Below, one piece after another: positions 36,484 through 47,215 of a stretch of DNA of 64,000 nucleotides. The notes beneath the pieces were generated by a model. The model ran no database searches. It was given only the letters and a program-made list of their open reading frames with translations, and had not been told where the DNA came from. The stretch is from Apis mellifera (lineage: Eukaryota > Arthropoda > Insecta > Hymenoptera > Apidae). Each line of letters starts with the position of its first letter. Positions within the stretch are counted from its first letter, which is position 1. The DNA lies in assembly GCF_003254395.2 (NCBI RefSeq), contig NC_037643.1, positions 10,870,963 through 10,934,962 on the forward strand. Direction: 5' to 3'. Made by a program: the position numbers and the translations under genes.

Positions 36484-37173
36484 GGGGTGGTTGGGAAACG
36501 GAGGGGGGGGGGGTGGCGGTGGTGGTCCACTCCGTTGCATCCATAATGCAGAGACACGGTATGTTTGCGTTCCCCTAAACATCCCCCGTGTGTGTTCCCG
36601 GATACTTGATGCTCGGTTTGTCCGCGGGAATCGGCTTGGGCGCCCTTCGAAATTCTGCGATCGCTGTCCAAACCGATACCGAACCGAATCCCTGATTCCT
36701 ACATCCCTTCTTGCACCACCAGAGATTGTTTAGTTTCGAATTTTTTAGCTGGGAGGGGAGAGGGTGGAGGGAGAGAGGGCGGTTGATAAATTTTTCCAAA
36801 TCCATCTCTACGCGAGGGATAAGGCATCCACTTTTGTCCATCGATCGATGATTCGTCTCGTTTTGTAAGGAATCTGTAATCCGTAATCTCTTCTTTCCTT
36901 TCTTTTTTTTTGAAGTGCGAAGTATTGTAAAGTAATCGATAAATAAAGAAAGATTAAAGAGAAAGTTAACAGAAGTATTATTATTATTATTAGTATAAAA
37001 GGAAACAGAATGTTATAGGAAATTCTTACGCGGCAAAATGTTGGATCGAGTCAACGAGAAATTCCTTTGAACTCTCTATCGGAATAATACTCGATGTTCG
37101 AAGCGTAAAAGGAGGCGTCATCGACGATGAATGAGGTTATCAAACGATCAAGCGGCGGCAGCTTTTAATATAG

Positions 37174-37352
37174 GAATTGACTTTGGTGTCGCGAACTTTC
37201 CCCCTTGGAAATTTCCGGCCGGGGAGGGAGGGCAACCCGATTATCGCGGGCATTCACCGAGAGATGGCACGGAGAGGGGCGATTAAAGATTCTTTGATGT
37301 TCTCTAAAATGGTAGCGCTGAAAGGCGACCTTGTCCCGAGCAATTCCGGCAG
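37174..37352 (+). other. Possible internal exon
   Basis: A pyrimidine-containing acceptor (CTTTTAATATAG) ends at 37,173 and a strong donor CAG/GTGAGG follows 37,352. The 179-base interval is open throughout in one frame (59 codons plus two bases) with mixed composition, including an internal stretch starting MARRGAIKDSLMFSKMVALK. The same frame hits TAG just before the interval and TGA straddling the donor, so it is open only between the two splice-like signals. I recognise no domain, and a chance frame in a CG-rich island is possible. Confidence 0.2.
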
Positions 37353-38381
37353 GTGAGGCATCCCGTCGCTTTCTCGCACGCAGGGGGGTCCCTACGGTTC
37401 ATTTAATTGTGGGAATCCGAACCTTACGGGGAAACTTCTGAAGCCGCTTAATAACTTGGGAAATCCTTATGTACATCCCACGGCTGTTGCCCCACAACCG
37501 CACAAATTGAAATTAAGACACCGCATCCGGTCAGCCGGGGTGTGGATAAAATTGTTTGGAATTCGAAACGTTTTAAGTATTCCAATATATTATAATTCTT
37601 ATTTAATAATTAATAAACAGATTCATTTCACGAAAGAAACGCTTAAATTCTTCGAAAATGGATGTTTGAGTTAATTTGTATGAACGTGTGATTAAAATAT
37701 TTCCAATTATTAAAGCATAAAATTGTCTTTCCTACGAATTACAAAAACCGATTTCGATACATTTAAATTCAAACTTTCGAGTAAAATCTGCGAAGCAAGT
37801 GATCCAACTTGAAAACAAAATAATATAGCTGACAAATTGGAAAAAATCAAGATCTACGTCCAATAATTAGACTGATCTTTCCATCGTCGAACTTGGCGAA
37901 TAAAGACTATATCAAAGATCAGCTTCAATATATAATCGAACTAACATTCCTAGAAACTTTACTCGTCGACGAATCTCTCTTCCTTCTCTGTTCGAAACGC
38001 GAGACTCCTTCCTCCCCCTCCGTCACCGTCCAGTTTTTCAGATAACGCAGCATTGTTGCGGCCCTGGTGTTGCGGGGATGGCGAAGAGTATGAGAGGGTG
38101 TGTGGGGGGGTGCAGAAAGAGGGTCGAGGAGGAGCAGACGGCGGCTGAGGAGGTAGAGAAGAGCGTGGAGGCGAGGAGAGAGCGTGGAGAGAGAATAAGA
38201 GCACGTATACATCGAAGGGTGGCAGGGAAACTGAGGGGGTGAGAATAGCACGCGCACACAGAAATTCATCCCTGAGAATCGAGGCTGTGTGTCCACTAGT
38301 ATGGCGGCTGCCCGCTCAATGCACCCTCCACCCTGGTGCTGACCGACGCCGGGCGTCGCGGCGGCCGGCCCCTACACGCCC

Positions 38382-38395
38382 GTTGCCATAGAAAC
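38382..38395 (+). promoter_or_regulatory. X-box (RFX-type) match GTTGCCATAGAAAC
   Basis: The 14 bases match the RFX half-site pair GYTRCC - two bases - RRNRAC at every constrained position. In animals, X-boxes near transcription starts are typical of ciliary genes. Here it lies about 345 bases upstream of a candidate start codon. The match is visible; the ciliary link is inference. Confidence 0.4.
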
Positions 38396-38737
38396 GCGCT
38401 GTCATTAAAGCATCGCCTTATCATAACCGACGCGCGGCCTTTCTCTCTCTCTCCCCCTCCCCAGCCGCCATCTTTACACCCTCTCGGCCCTCCCTGGACA
38501 CCATCGCCCGCCCGTAGTCTGCGGAGCCCTCTTCCTCTCCCTCCTCCTCGGGGACCCTTCGCATTCCTCTCTTTCCAATACCCTCGTACGCCTCCTCCTC
38601 CTCCTCTCTCCGTCCGTCTCTCTCCCTTCTTCCTCTTTCATCGTGTACGTGCTGCTTGTGGCCGGTGGTCACGTGCGTGCCGATGACGAAGGAGGGGAGT
38701 TCTTGCTTGCTCGCGCCCTTCGTATGTATCGTCGCCG

Positions 38738-38806
38738 ATGTCCTCCTCCCCGACCAACCCGCCACCGCCGTCGCGAGGATTAGTTGTCTTTGATGAGTTT
38801 CCGGAG
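38738..38806 (+). other. Possible first coding exon (ATG to donor)
   Basis: The ATG at 38,738 opens a 23-codon frame beginning MSSSPTNPPPPSRG and ending with acidic and aromatic residues exactly at GAG/GTGAGA, a strong phase-0 donor. It sits at the downstream end of a CpG-rich island. The amino-terminal Ser/Pro-rich peptide is too short to identify, and I could not place the next exon in the window. A second frame from an upstream ATG (38,681) stops before the donor. Confidence 0.2.
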
Positions 38807-40566
38807 GTGAGACGCCTGTTCTTTGCTCGCTCCGCCGGATGGCCAGGCGTAAGAGATAGGAGCGCTCTTTTTTTTCTTTTTTCCTTTTGCATCTCCTATC
38901 CCCGATCCTGCTCGAGATAAGGAGCTTCTTCCAGAAATTCTTATTACTGTTTACTTGGATTTTTTTTTCTTTTCTTGAGATGGAACGAAAAAAAGGATGA
39001 AGGATATATATATTATAGGTTGTTGCCTTTGTTTGTTTGATTTTTGATTTTAGGGATAGGATTATGAATCGAAAAAAATTTGTAAATAAAAACGAGTTTA
39101 ATTTCGTTTGATATTAAACAGTGGATTGAGTATTGAAGATAAAAGTAGAAAATATTTTACAATCTTAATCTCCGGAAAAAGAAAATTATTGTTCTTTCAA
39201 AAAGTCGTCAGGGATTGTTGGAATATTATCGAAAGTTTTCATCGAAAATATATAAATAACGATCGAATAAGCAATCTTCAAATATTTGGTATTGAAATTG
39301 ATCGGTGTGCGGAGAAGCATGGCCTCCATTCAACACCCATAACATTAACCGCTCGAGGAAAGGGTGTCCCGGTCTGCCGGAACTGGGAGCCGGAAGTCGA
39401 GTGCGTTTCTGTGTATCTCATTAATTTTATTCTATATAATATGGGGCTCGTGGCGACGCTGATTAATGGAATCGAGCAGCAGCTTCAGAAGTACAATCCT
39501 GTAGCCTGTAGTTCGAACAAGTAACGGGTATCTTTGATTTATCGCGCCAATAATCCAAATTCACGAATCGAACTGTGCAGAAACATCAAGAATAATTAAT
39601 CGACTGTTAAGCGATTGTTTCTGACGAGCAATCTTTTTCTTTTTGGATCGTTGAGTGGAAAGTTAAAGGTTAACCCTCTCAACTTCTCGAAGAAATATGT
39701 TAATGGATATTTATTAATATTTAAAATTAAAATTTACCGTGTGTGGAATAAAGTTAACTCTCGTACCGTTACATAATTCTCATGATTATCAAATATTGTA
39801 ACTTGGTTAATATTACCAAGTTTGTGACCCAGTAGGGAAAAGGATAAAACCACGAATTAATGTAAATTGGAATGAAATTAAGTCACGAGCGGACTACTAA
39901 TAGAACTCAAATGGGAACAGGAGTGAGAATTAAACAGAGATGAGCTAAACTAGACTAGAATTAAATCACAATAAGAACGCTTATTTGTTCTCGTAGTTGG
40001 TAGTTGAAAATTTGTTTTTAATCAAATGTAGCATTCCCAGAAACTTTCATAATCTTTCAATTACTTAATAGTAGATATTTTTATAAGAATATTCAAAGAT
40101 TAATCACAAAAGTTCATCAAGAGAGAACGAATCCTTTCCATTCTTTCAAAAATCTCCTTTAAAATATTACGAAAATATACCCTTAAATTTTCCTTTAAAT
40201 TAAAATCAAAAAATCATAATTCGACAAGAATCAATTCATAAATTTTCACAAACGGAGACGAATAAACTATATTTCTCCTACAACACGATATATATTCGCT
40301 AAAATCGGAGCAGTAGAATGATACCGCGATCAATTTTCACAATTTTGGTAAAAGAGTTAAGAACCACACTATTCCCAAACTTCCATTCTCCGCCTGTATT
40401 GTGCACACTCGTCGGGAGTACAATTGCGAAATTCTGACGCAATTGCAACACACTGGCATCCCTTTTCCAGCAACGTTGAGAATATCTATGCAGTATCTAT
40501 GTGTGTGTGTATGTGTCATTCTAGAACGTATTTGTCCACGCGACGGTCTTACCCTTTGCCCTGAAA

Positions 40567-40582
40567 CCTACGACCCCGTAGG
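40567..40582 (+). other. Hairpin CCTACG-ACCC-CGTAGG
   Basis: Exact six-base arms surround a four-base loop in a CG-rich patch. Confidence 0.3.
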
Positions 40583-41357
40583 ATCCTCTCTCCCTCCCTC
40601 ACCCTCCCCTAATTCTCTTCTCCTCTGGCTACGACGCAGAAAGGCTCGCGCGGCCCTCTACGAAATAACGAGTCTCATTAATCCAATTAACCAGTAAATA
40701 ATGGGATAGCATTTTCGTATTTACGAGAGAATAGTCGGGCCGGCCGTAATGGAGTTTTGAGCTGACTATCAATATATTCTTGCCGGCCGCGGGAGAACAA
40801 AGTGCGGGTCACTCGCCCACTTAGTTAACCCCCAGGCGGATGGGGGGGGTTCCAGCCCCGGGGACATCAATTTCGTTTCCTTCTTGGCCCGGGTAAATCT
40901 GATTTTCGGGGCCGCTTCTTTCCCGCCCCGATTTTCATCTACCTGCTCCGTTTCTCCGTTCTGTTTCAAAGTGGGCGCAGCGCGTCGAGAAATCGATATA
41001 TATATACGCGATCCTTCCTGACTCTACCGTTTCGTCATTCGAGAATCTTTATGCCTCGAATAAATGAAAATCGAATACTCACTCGAATCGAACAGAGAAA
41101 TAAAAGAATCAAGGAGAGTTGGTTAAAAAATTATCAGCGAGAATTGAATGAAAATTGATGAATTACGATAGAAATTTTGTTTACCAAATATACATATAAT
41201 GAAAATCTATATCTTTAAACAGACACTTTGAACGACAGGAATCGATAGAACTAACGATACCTTCTCCAGAAAGGGAGGAGGAGAGGAGTGAAGGAAGAAA
41301 GGGAGGGAGAGAAAAAAAACACCCGGGCGTTCTTTAATGAAAATTGTTTACACCGTT

Positions 41358-41382
41358 AACGGCGATCTCCAGCCGTTGGAGA
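41358..41382 (+). other. Two mutually exclusive short hairpins
   Basis: AACGGC (41358-41363) pairs with GCCGTT (41372-41377), while TCTCCA (41366-41371) pairs with TGGAGA (41377-41382). The stems overlap and cannot both form, an arrangement seen in RNA switches but also possible by chance in a short interval. Confidence 0.25.
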
Positions 41383-42325
41383 ATTGGTTCTGCGTGGAGG
41401 CCAGGGGTGGTTAGCTGGCAGCACATTCGGCGCACGTTTTTCCTTTAGATCTGGGGGGCATTAAGGATATCCATTCGCGTCGGCGAATAGAAATTACAGC
41501 GGACCACGTACCCCGGCCCCGGCTCTCTCATGATTTGCATATTCGTTTGAAACAATATCCTCGGGCGGGGTCGTCTCTCCGACAGGTCGAGGTAGGTGTT
41601 CGACTGTTTCAATTAAAATAAGCATACGCCGTTGGCAGCCCTCCCTTCCTCCCGCCGCGCCTCAACGCCCACTCCTCAACGCCGAGAAACGAGAAGACGG
41701 GGGGAAAAGAAGATACTCCTCCCGCCACCCGGTATATTGCTCACCATCGGCGAGGACTGAATGCGAAATCGAACGGTGAAAAGTCGGGAATATTAATGTT
41801 TTTCTTTTCCCCGCCCCCCCCCTCCCCCTGCGAGAAACAGTCCCCTTGATCGACCCAATGATTTCCCATCGATGGATTAAATTGCTTCCTCGCGCGGCAA
41901 CGTGAAACTTGGGGATGAAACTTGCATCGAACGGCGTATGCTTAACCGAGTCGAGGATTTGAAAGTATATTTAAAATTCTTCTTCGTATCGTTTGTCATA
42001 TGTAAGCAGTGTAAATAATGTATTTTCATTATATCTATATTAAGTGTATTTCCTTTCTAAAAAATTTCTACTTCGTGTATCTTTTTTATTTTCTTTTTTT
42101 TCTACATAATAATTTTTTCATCGTTTCGTCCCTGTAATTCTATAAATTTCAAACAAGAGATATCTCTCGGCTAATATTTCTCCTCCGAGGGGGGAATTAC
42201 AGCGGTATTTTACCATCACGTCCGAAATAATTTCAACGAAATAAATACGATTTCTAGGCCGGATATACAAACGTATGCGAGCAACAAGAAAGGGGGATAC
42301 GATTTCCCTCGGAAGTAAGGGAGGT

Positions 42326-42356
42326 GTATGTATGTATGTATATATATATATATATA
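42326..42356 (+). repeat. (GTAT)n / (TA)n microsatellite
   Basis: Three GTAT units pass into about nine TA units. Confidence 0.9.
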
Positions 42357-42493
42357 CGTTTCAACGAAAAGAAGGGGGTGAGCAGAGAGGGGGAGGGCGT
42401 CGGGGTGGTGGCAGTCAGCTAATATTTTTAGACACCACCAACCCCTGGCTGGCTCCTCGATGCTCACCTCGTCACTCTCTCCCCCAGCACGTG

Positions 42494-42511
42494 TATATAT
42501 ATATATATATA
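42494..42511 (+). repeat. (TA)n microsatellite
   Basis: Nine TA units directly follow a CACGTG E-box-like word. Confidence 0.85.
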
Positions 42512-42574
42512 AGATCCTTTAAATGGGAAATCGAAACGTTTCGGAGATAACTCTCCTTGGGCGAGAATGTATTC

Positions 42575-42812
42575 AAAATGGCTGCCACAACGGCTCGAAG
42601 CGTTATGGATGGGAAGGAGATGGCGGGTTACCCCTCTATGATGATACGAAACATATTCCACCCTGAAGATCCCGAAGGCTGCTCCCCCATGCTGGCTATA
42701 AAATAAAATTCATCGCCTTCGTCCCTCCGTGACGATTTCTCAACCGAACTCGAAGATGGCGGTCCGCAGCGATACTACGTTTCACGAACGTAGAAATTTC
42801 TTTGAACGGTAG
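42575..42812 (+). promoter_or_regulatory. TATA plus YY1/Pho-like cluster with tiny ORF
   Basis: Three ATGGC-type words (AAAATGGCTGCC at 42,575; GAGATGGCGGG at 42,617; AAGATGGCGG at 42,753) resemble YY1/Pleiohomeotic sites. GGCTATAAAA at 42,694-42,703 fits a TATA box. The last ATGGCGG opens an 18-codon frame (42,756-42,812) starting MAVRSDTTFHERR, with a perfect hairpin inside it. The set could be a core promoter with a leader peptide, a Polycomb response-type element, or coincidence. No initiator is obvious. Confidence 0.25.
42775..42793 (+). other. Hairpin CTACGTT-TCACG-AACGTAG
   Basis: Perfect seven-base arms surround a five-base loop, inside the 18-codon frame and downstream of the TATA-like site. 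Confidence 0.4.
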
Positions 42813-43299
42813 AAATGAAGCACAAGTGAGGTATTTTTCGAAATTTTAACATCATTTCTCTCGAAAGATATCGAATAATATTACAATGGAGGATAATCAT
42901 TGCAAGTTTATCGTATAAATTTATCGATTAGAAAATGAATGGAGTTAAATGCGTGTATATAACAAAGAATCGAAGATTTTATTCTACGATATCTTTTTTA
43001 ATTCATACAATTCTTAATTTTAAAATCTTACACGATCTCCTCCGCGGAATCGAGAAAGATTTTCAAAATTCCTAGTAATAACGAGACATCAAATTTCAAC
43101 CCCTCGTGAGAATTTATTGGTAACGTGGATGTAAAATCGAGCAGAAACAGCCATGATGGCTCGTCTATTCCAGATAACGCGGCTGTCGAACGAACTGATG
43201 CCTACTACTTCGGTTCGGTGATGCATCGATTTCGCCGCGAAATCCTCCCCTGTCCTTATTCTCGATACAAAGTCGAGCGCGAAAAGCGTTCTCTTGAGT

Positions 43300-43376
43300 A
43301 GGAGGAAGAAGAAGAAGAAGAAGAAAAAGAAGAAGAGAAAGAAGAAGAGGAGGAGGAGAAGAAAGACTCTCACCTC
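43300..43376 (+). repeat. Purine-only GAA/GGA tract
   Basis: Seventy-seven bases of A and G. The minus strand reads as a Leu/Phe run, which explains the open frame through here. Confidence 0.9.
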
Positions 43377-44553
43377 CTCCCGTTCACTTACGCGCGGAGA
43401 AGGGAACACGTAGGTGGAGGTTGGGTCGCCACCCCAACCCCTCATATATCACGCTGACACTCGTCTAACTATGTCTCTCCAGATTTATCGCGTTTACCAA
43501 CCGTGCCTAATATCGCGCAACGTTTTCACGACGCCTTATTCGAAGGGCTGTTTTCCACCTAGCGCCCCCACCCCATCACGGTGTCATTGTAGATCGTGTT
43601 GGAATGCAAGAAGAAGCCGGAGGGTTATAAGCTCCCTTCCATTATTACCCCCGTGGACAAGCCTGTCTCCCGCTGCATCTGAGGGCTGACGATTTTTCTT
43701 TCCTTCTCAATTTGTCGGTTTCTTGAAAAAAAATAACCTTTTTAATAAAAATTAAAACTCCATGGAAACGATTTTCTCTCCGTTTAATCACACGAATTCG
43801 TAGTAATTTTCTTTCTTTTTTCTTTTTTTGGAAAATTCCATCGAAACAAAAATTTAAAAAGTTTCATAAGCCCATTATTTCGATCCCGTTCACGCCGTTA
43901 AATATGAGCTACGACGCTAATCCCTAACACTTCCCCTAATTCAAAACGAGATCGATACAATCGCGACACGGCCCGGAGACAGGTCCATTTATCCGGAAAA
44001 TAATCCGCCGATAGGATCGTCAGATCCTGTATAAACGAGCAACGTCGTCCAACGGCGGAGATTAAAGATATTTATGAGATGACGATTACGTTTTTATCCG
44101 ACCCGATCGGGGTATCGAAAGGGGTGGTGGCCTCCGTCAGACAGTTTTCACGACAGACCGAGCGGGAAATGCTGCTCGTCACCGCTCGTTCATTTGTCTG
44201 CCGGTTGCTTGCTGCCTTGGACGGAAAGCAAGGTTGGACAGCGAGTTGGAAACATGACACGGGCCACGGGTTATTAATCGTCGCCGCACCCTTCACGAGC
44301 GAACGAACCATGTACACTTTGGATTTACGTGTCGTGCCGTTTAATATGCTTACCTTGGCTTTCTCGGATTGAATAAATTTTATGATCAATTGGGTATCAA
44401 TAGGATACTCTTTACAAACAATTTTTACCCTTCTCTTTTCTTTCTTCTCGAACTTGGTGCAATATTTCTAATTCGAACAATTTTAAAGATCCCAATAATC
44501 TTCTTGCGATCTTCAATAAAATTCTTCAATCATCATGTTCAAATCGTATTAGA

Positions 44554-44678
44554 TTAATCAATGATACGTAAATATGTGTCATAAATATATATTACAAAGG
44601 TTTAATCAGTTAATTAAATTAACCAATGATACGTAAAATATGTGTCATAAATATATATTGCAACGAAGGTTTAATCAA
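44554..44678 (+). repeat. Tandem duplication of about 60-65 bp
   Basis: Two copies share TTAAtCAATGATACGTA, ATATGTGTCATAAATATATATT and GGTTTAATCA words, offset by 65 bases (44,554 and 44,619), with small insertions in the second. Confidence 0.85.
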
Positions 44679-45123
44679 TCTACAATTAAGGGAGAATCTT
44701 CTGCAATTTCTCTTAATTACTTTACGTACATTTTTCTCGACATTCTACCTCTTTATCTTCGCGCCACATTCTACAACAGCCGTCAACAGCCGTACGGACT
44801 GGTAATAACAAGACCGGTAGAAACACAGGAAACGTTTCTCGAAAACGCGATAGCGTCATCGGGAGCAGACGCTCGGGGCTTTCCCGTGAGAGCAGATACG
44901 CATGTTAATGCAACAGCATGCTCGTTATAATAATCTGCGAGCGGAATGCACGTAGACCCGGTCGCAGGTTGTCGGTGGCGGCGTTATCTCGTGCATGGGA
45001 TCAGGTCCGATGGGGCCGCGAGACTGTTCCTGTAAGCCGGTTATCTAAATACCGTAAATAACAACAAGCCCCCGTAGCCGGCCAAGGCTGCCGGCGGGGA
45101 TGAGCGTCAACCCCTTTGTGCAA

Positions 45124-45139
45124 CCCCCCCCCCCCCCCC
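45124..45139 (+). repeat. C16 homopolymer
   Basis: Sixteen consecutive Cs. This is a likely site of length variation or sequencing error, and could form an i-motif or quadruplex with neighbouring C/G runs. Confidence 0.9.
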
Positions 45140-47187
45140 TCCCACGATGCTTATAACGCGCGTGGCTGAAACGACGACGACGACTGTAACGATTCCTACC
45201 GAGATGGGGAACACGTGGATCAGGGTATTAGAAAGTATCAGCAGATAATCTTCTTTTTCTGCAAATGGCGTTGGCCGAACCGTTTTTTTTCTGCATTATT
45301 CATTTCCTTTTTTTTATTGCAGGGGTAGAAAGTTCCCTTTGGTTTTGAAGCAAAATTTTAATTTTAATTTTTTAAATCGTTTCATGAAATTATAAAAGAT
45401 TATAGATGAGATTTCTTCTTGGAAATAATAATTAATATATTAATAATTATATTAATCTGCTTCGATCTTAGCTCAATATCTCTCCCCTGTATCTCTTATT
45501 CTCTTGTTAAGCAACTGTCCCCCACGTATATAATTCTAATACGCCGCTATCTCGATCACGAATTTAGGCAGACGAGTCAGAGTTATTGCGATCGGTTGGC
45601 TTTTCTCAGGCTCAAAGGATTTCGGGTTATTACTCAATGTCAAAATTCAAAGCTTCGGGATATGCAAGGATTAAGACGCTTATCCAACGTCGGATCACGA
45701 TATTTCGAGATATCTGTCGTTTTCTTAAAAAAAAAAAAAAAAGAAAAATAATCTTTCGATCGAAAATATAAATATTCTCGATACTTGATCCATAACAAGT
45801 ATCGTCAACCACATTAACATAATCAAAAATTATCCTTAATTTATATAGCCGCGTTACAACTCCGATTGCTTCGTCTATTGTCAATTTTATGACAATCTTC
45901 CCTCTCCCCTCCGCCCACGTCATTATTCCATCAACCCGATGAAAATACCCTCGTTCACCTCGAAGCGGGCCGAGATGGATCGAGAGGGCTCTCTTTGTTC
46001 CCACAGGATTCAGCCATTCGTTCGAAACAAATACAGGATGACTTGGAGGCGACTCGGTGATCCGATAAACTGATAGATATCCGGCCTCCACCACTATAAT
46101 TAACGGTGACCCGGCCGCGACCCGGCGGCAATTTCAGCAACCGGCCGATACGACGATCATAATAATCGCGGTTAAATCTTTCTGCTTGTCAATCAGCCGG
46201 CCGACACGCTTGGAATCCGGCCCGCTCCAAGGAGTTTGCGTGCCCCGTGTTGGACGCGTTGCACGCCAACCTAACGTCGATGCTCGATCATTAGGGCATC
46301 GTCCATGTTTCCTCTTTGCGCGGCGTGCCCTCGCGTGCGATAGATCGATGCCCGTGGCGCGAGATCGGGCCAGATGGACATCGGGACCCCGACTCGCCTT
46401 TCGATGCCCCTAATTATTTCCATTTGCGTATACACACCGGGGGCCTCGAGGTCATCCCGCAGCCTTTCATTTCCCCTTCCCCTCCCCCTCTTTTCTTTGT
46501 TTTTTCCAACCGCGAAATGTTCCACCATGAAAATTGGAAAAATTGATCAGCCTTCGTTATTCTCGATTAATATAATGAATCGAAAGTGGAGTATTTGTAA
46601 GAGATATAGGTTGATATATTCTTTCTTCGAGAAGCTTGTGCACATAGGGATGGTAAGAATTTGAAAGTTAATAAATTTATGAAATTGGTGAAATTGTATT
46701 CGATATTGGTTGTATGTTCAATTCTTTCTGACGAACGCAGTCGAGCGCGGTTGACAATTCGAGGAGGTGAATGAATGAATATCCTGTAAAGGTATTATTG
46801 CATCAGATGAACATCGGCGAGCTAAGGTTTCTTAAGAAGAAAAAAAGTGTTGCGAAAGATCACAACAACCGTTTGAAAGGAATATATATATATACGATCT
46901 CTATAGATTTGAAGCGATCGATTGAATTGAAGAAAAATACAAAATTAAAATTTTCCAATCATTCTATTCTAAAAAAATAATATCTATCCGAAGGGAAATC
47001 GAAAGCGTGTAGCAATTAACAGAAGAGGAACACGTACGAGAAGAGGATTCGTTGCCGCTTTCGTTTCGCTTCCGATTTTTATCGGCAGGAAGGCAGCGGC
47101 TAAGGAACCCGAACGAAATTCGAACTCCATCGGAGCGTGGAGCCCCGATGCACCTGTTTGATCTGCGCTGATTAGTTTCATTTTTAC

Positions 47188-47215
47188 GGCGGCCGCCTGG
47201 TGCACAACGGCCGCC
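47188..47215 (+). other. Perfect 8-bp GC stem, 12-nt loop
   Basis: GGCGGCCG (47188-47195) pairs exactly with CGGCCGCC (47208-47215). The loop contains the palindrome GTGCAC. This is a thermodynamically strong hairpin. Confidence 0.45.

Larger units (their letters stand above)
35481..38299. other. CpG-rich islands with microsatellites and an exon-like segment
   Basis: After an AT-rich entry (35.46-35.65 kb), the 35.7-36.8 kb island carries CCGA and CT microsatellites, a G-run and a hairpin-like word. The 37.08-37.56 kb island holds the acceptor-open-donor segment described separately. The 227-codon frame at 35,895-36,578 spans the microsatellites and is opposed by open minus-strand frames, so I do not accept it. 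AT-rich DNA at 36.86-37.03 and 37.57-37.95 kb holds nothing recognised. Confidence 0.55.
38300..38930 (+). promoter_or_regulatory. Promoter-like CpG island with X-box
   Basis: This is one of the more CG-rich blocks in the window. It starts with a YY1/Pho-like TATGGCGGCTG (38,300-38,310), then has the inverted repeat CGACGCC-G-GGCGTCG (38,344-38,358), an RFX X-box match (38,382-38,395), pyrimidine tracts, an ATG-to-donor frame (38,738-38,806) and a T-rich tract downstream. The combination of activator-type sites, GC content and a following start-plus-donor is the best promoter candidate here. Orientation is inferred only from the donor. Confidence 0.35.
38931..42170. other. AT-rich spacers with islands at 39.3-39.5, 40.3-41.0 and 41.2-41.95 kb
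   Basis: The 39.3-39.54 kb patch has a 138-codon frame (39,108-39,524) that begins at TTG in AT-rich DNA and has no clear acceptor. The words GGAAAGGGTGTCCCGGTCTG (near 39,357) and GGAAAAGGGATGCCAGTGTG (minus strand, near 40,450-40,470) are similar and might be diverged copies of one element. AT-rich DNA fills 39.55-40.3 and 41.04-41.22 kb. The 41.2-41.95 kb island has overlapping inverted repeats at 41,358-41,382 and an octamer ATTTGCAT at 41,533. Confidence 0.55.
42171..44400. other. Islands with TA microsatellites and a promoter-like block
   Basis: The 42.17-42.83 kb island contains two TA tracts and a TATA/YY1-type block. The 43.1-43.7 kb island contains a 77-base purine tract and two minus-strand donor-like sites (near 43,374 and 43,391). 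The 43.9-44.37 kb island is open on both strands in overlapping frames of about 100 codons without domain content. AT-rich DNA at 42.83-43.1 and 43.69-43.87 kb holds nothing recognised. Confidence 0.55.
44401..46980. other. AT-rich spacers with islands at 44.75-45.26 and 45.88-46.54 kb
   Basis: The first island has GCCGGC hairpin words (45,069-45,099) and a C16 homopolymer. The second is CG-rich with frames open on both strands and no domain. The remainder is AT-rich with A-runs at 45,728-45,745 and a short tandem duplication at 44.55-44.68 kb. Confidence 0.6.

Noticed and set aside
35895..36578. 227-codon frame, the longest in the window
   Set aside because: It crosses the CCGA and CT microsatellites, has a repeated Arg-Pro-Thr-Asp and Ser/Leu part, and long minus-strand frames overlap it.
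39108..39524. 138-codon frame with a moderately hydrophobic end
   Set aside because: It begins at TTG in AT-rich DNA, has no clear acceptor, and its end lacks a good donor; no family recognised.
44072..44389. Frames of about 100 codons open on both strands
   Set aside because: Simultaneous openness on both strands with no domain points to low stop density in CG-rich DNA.
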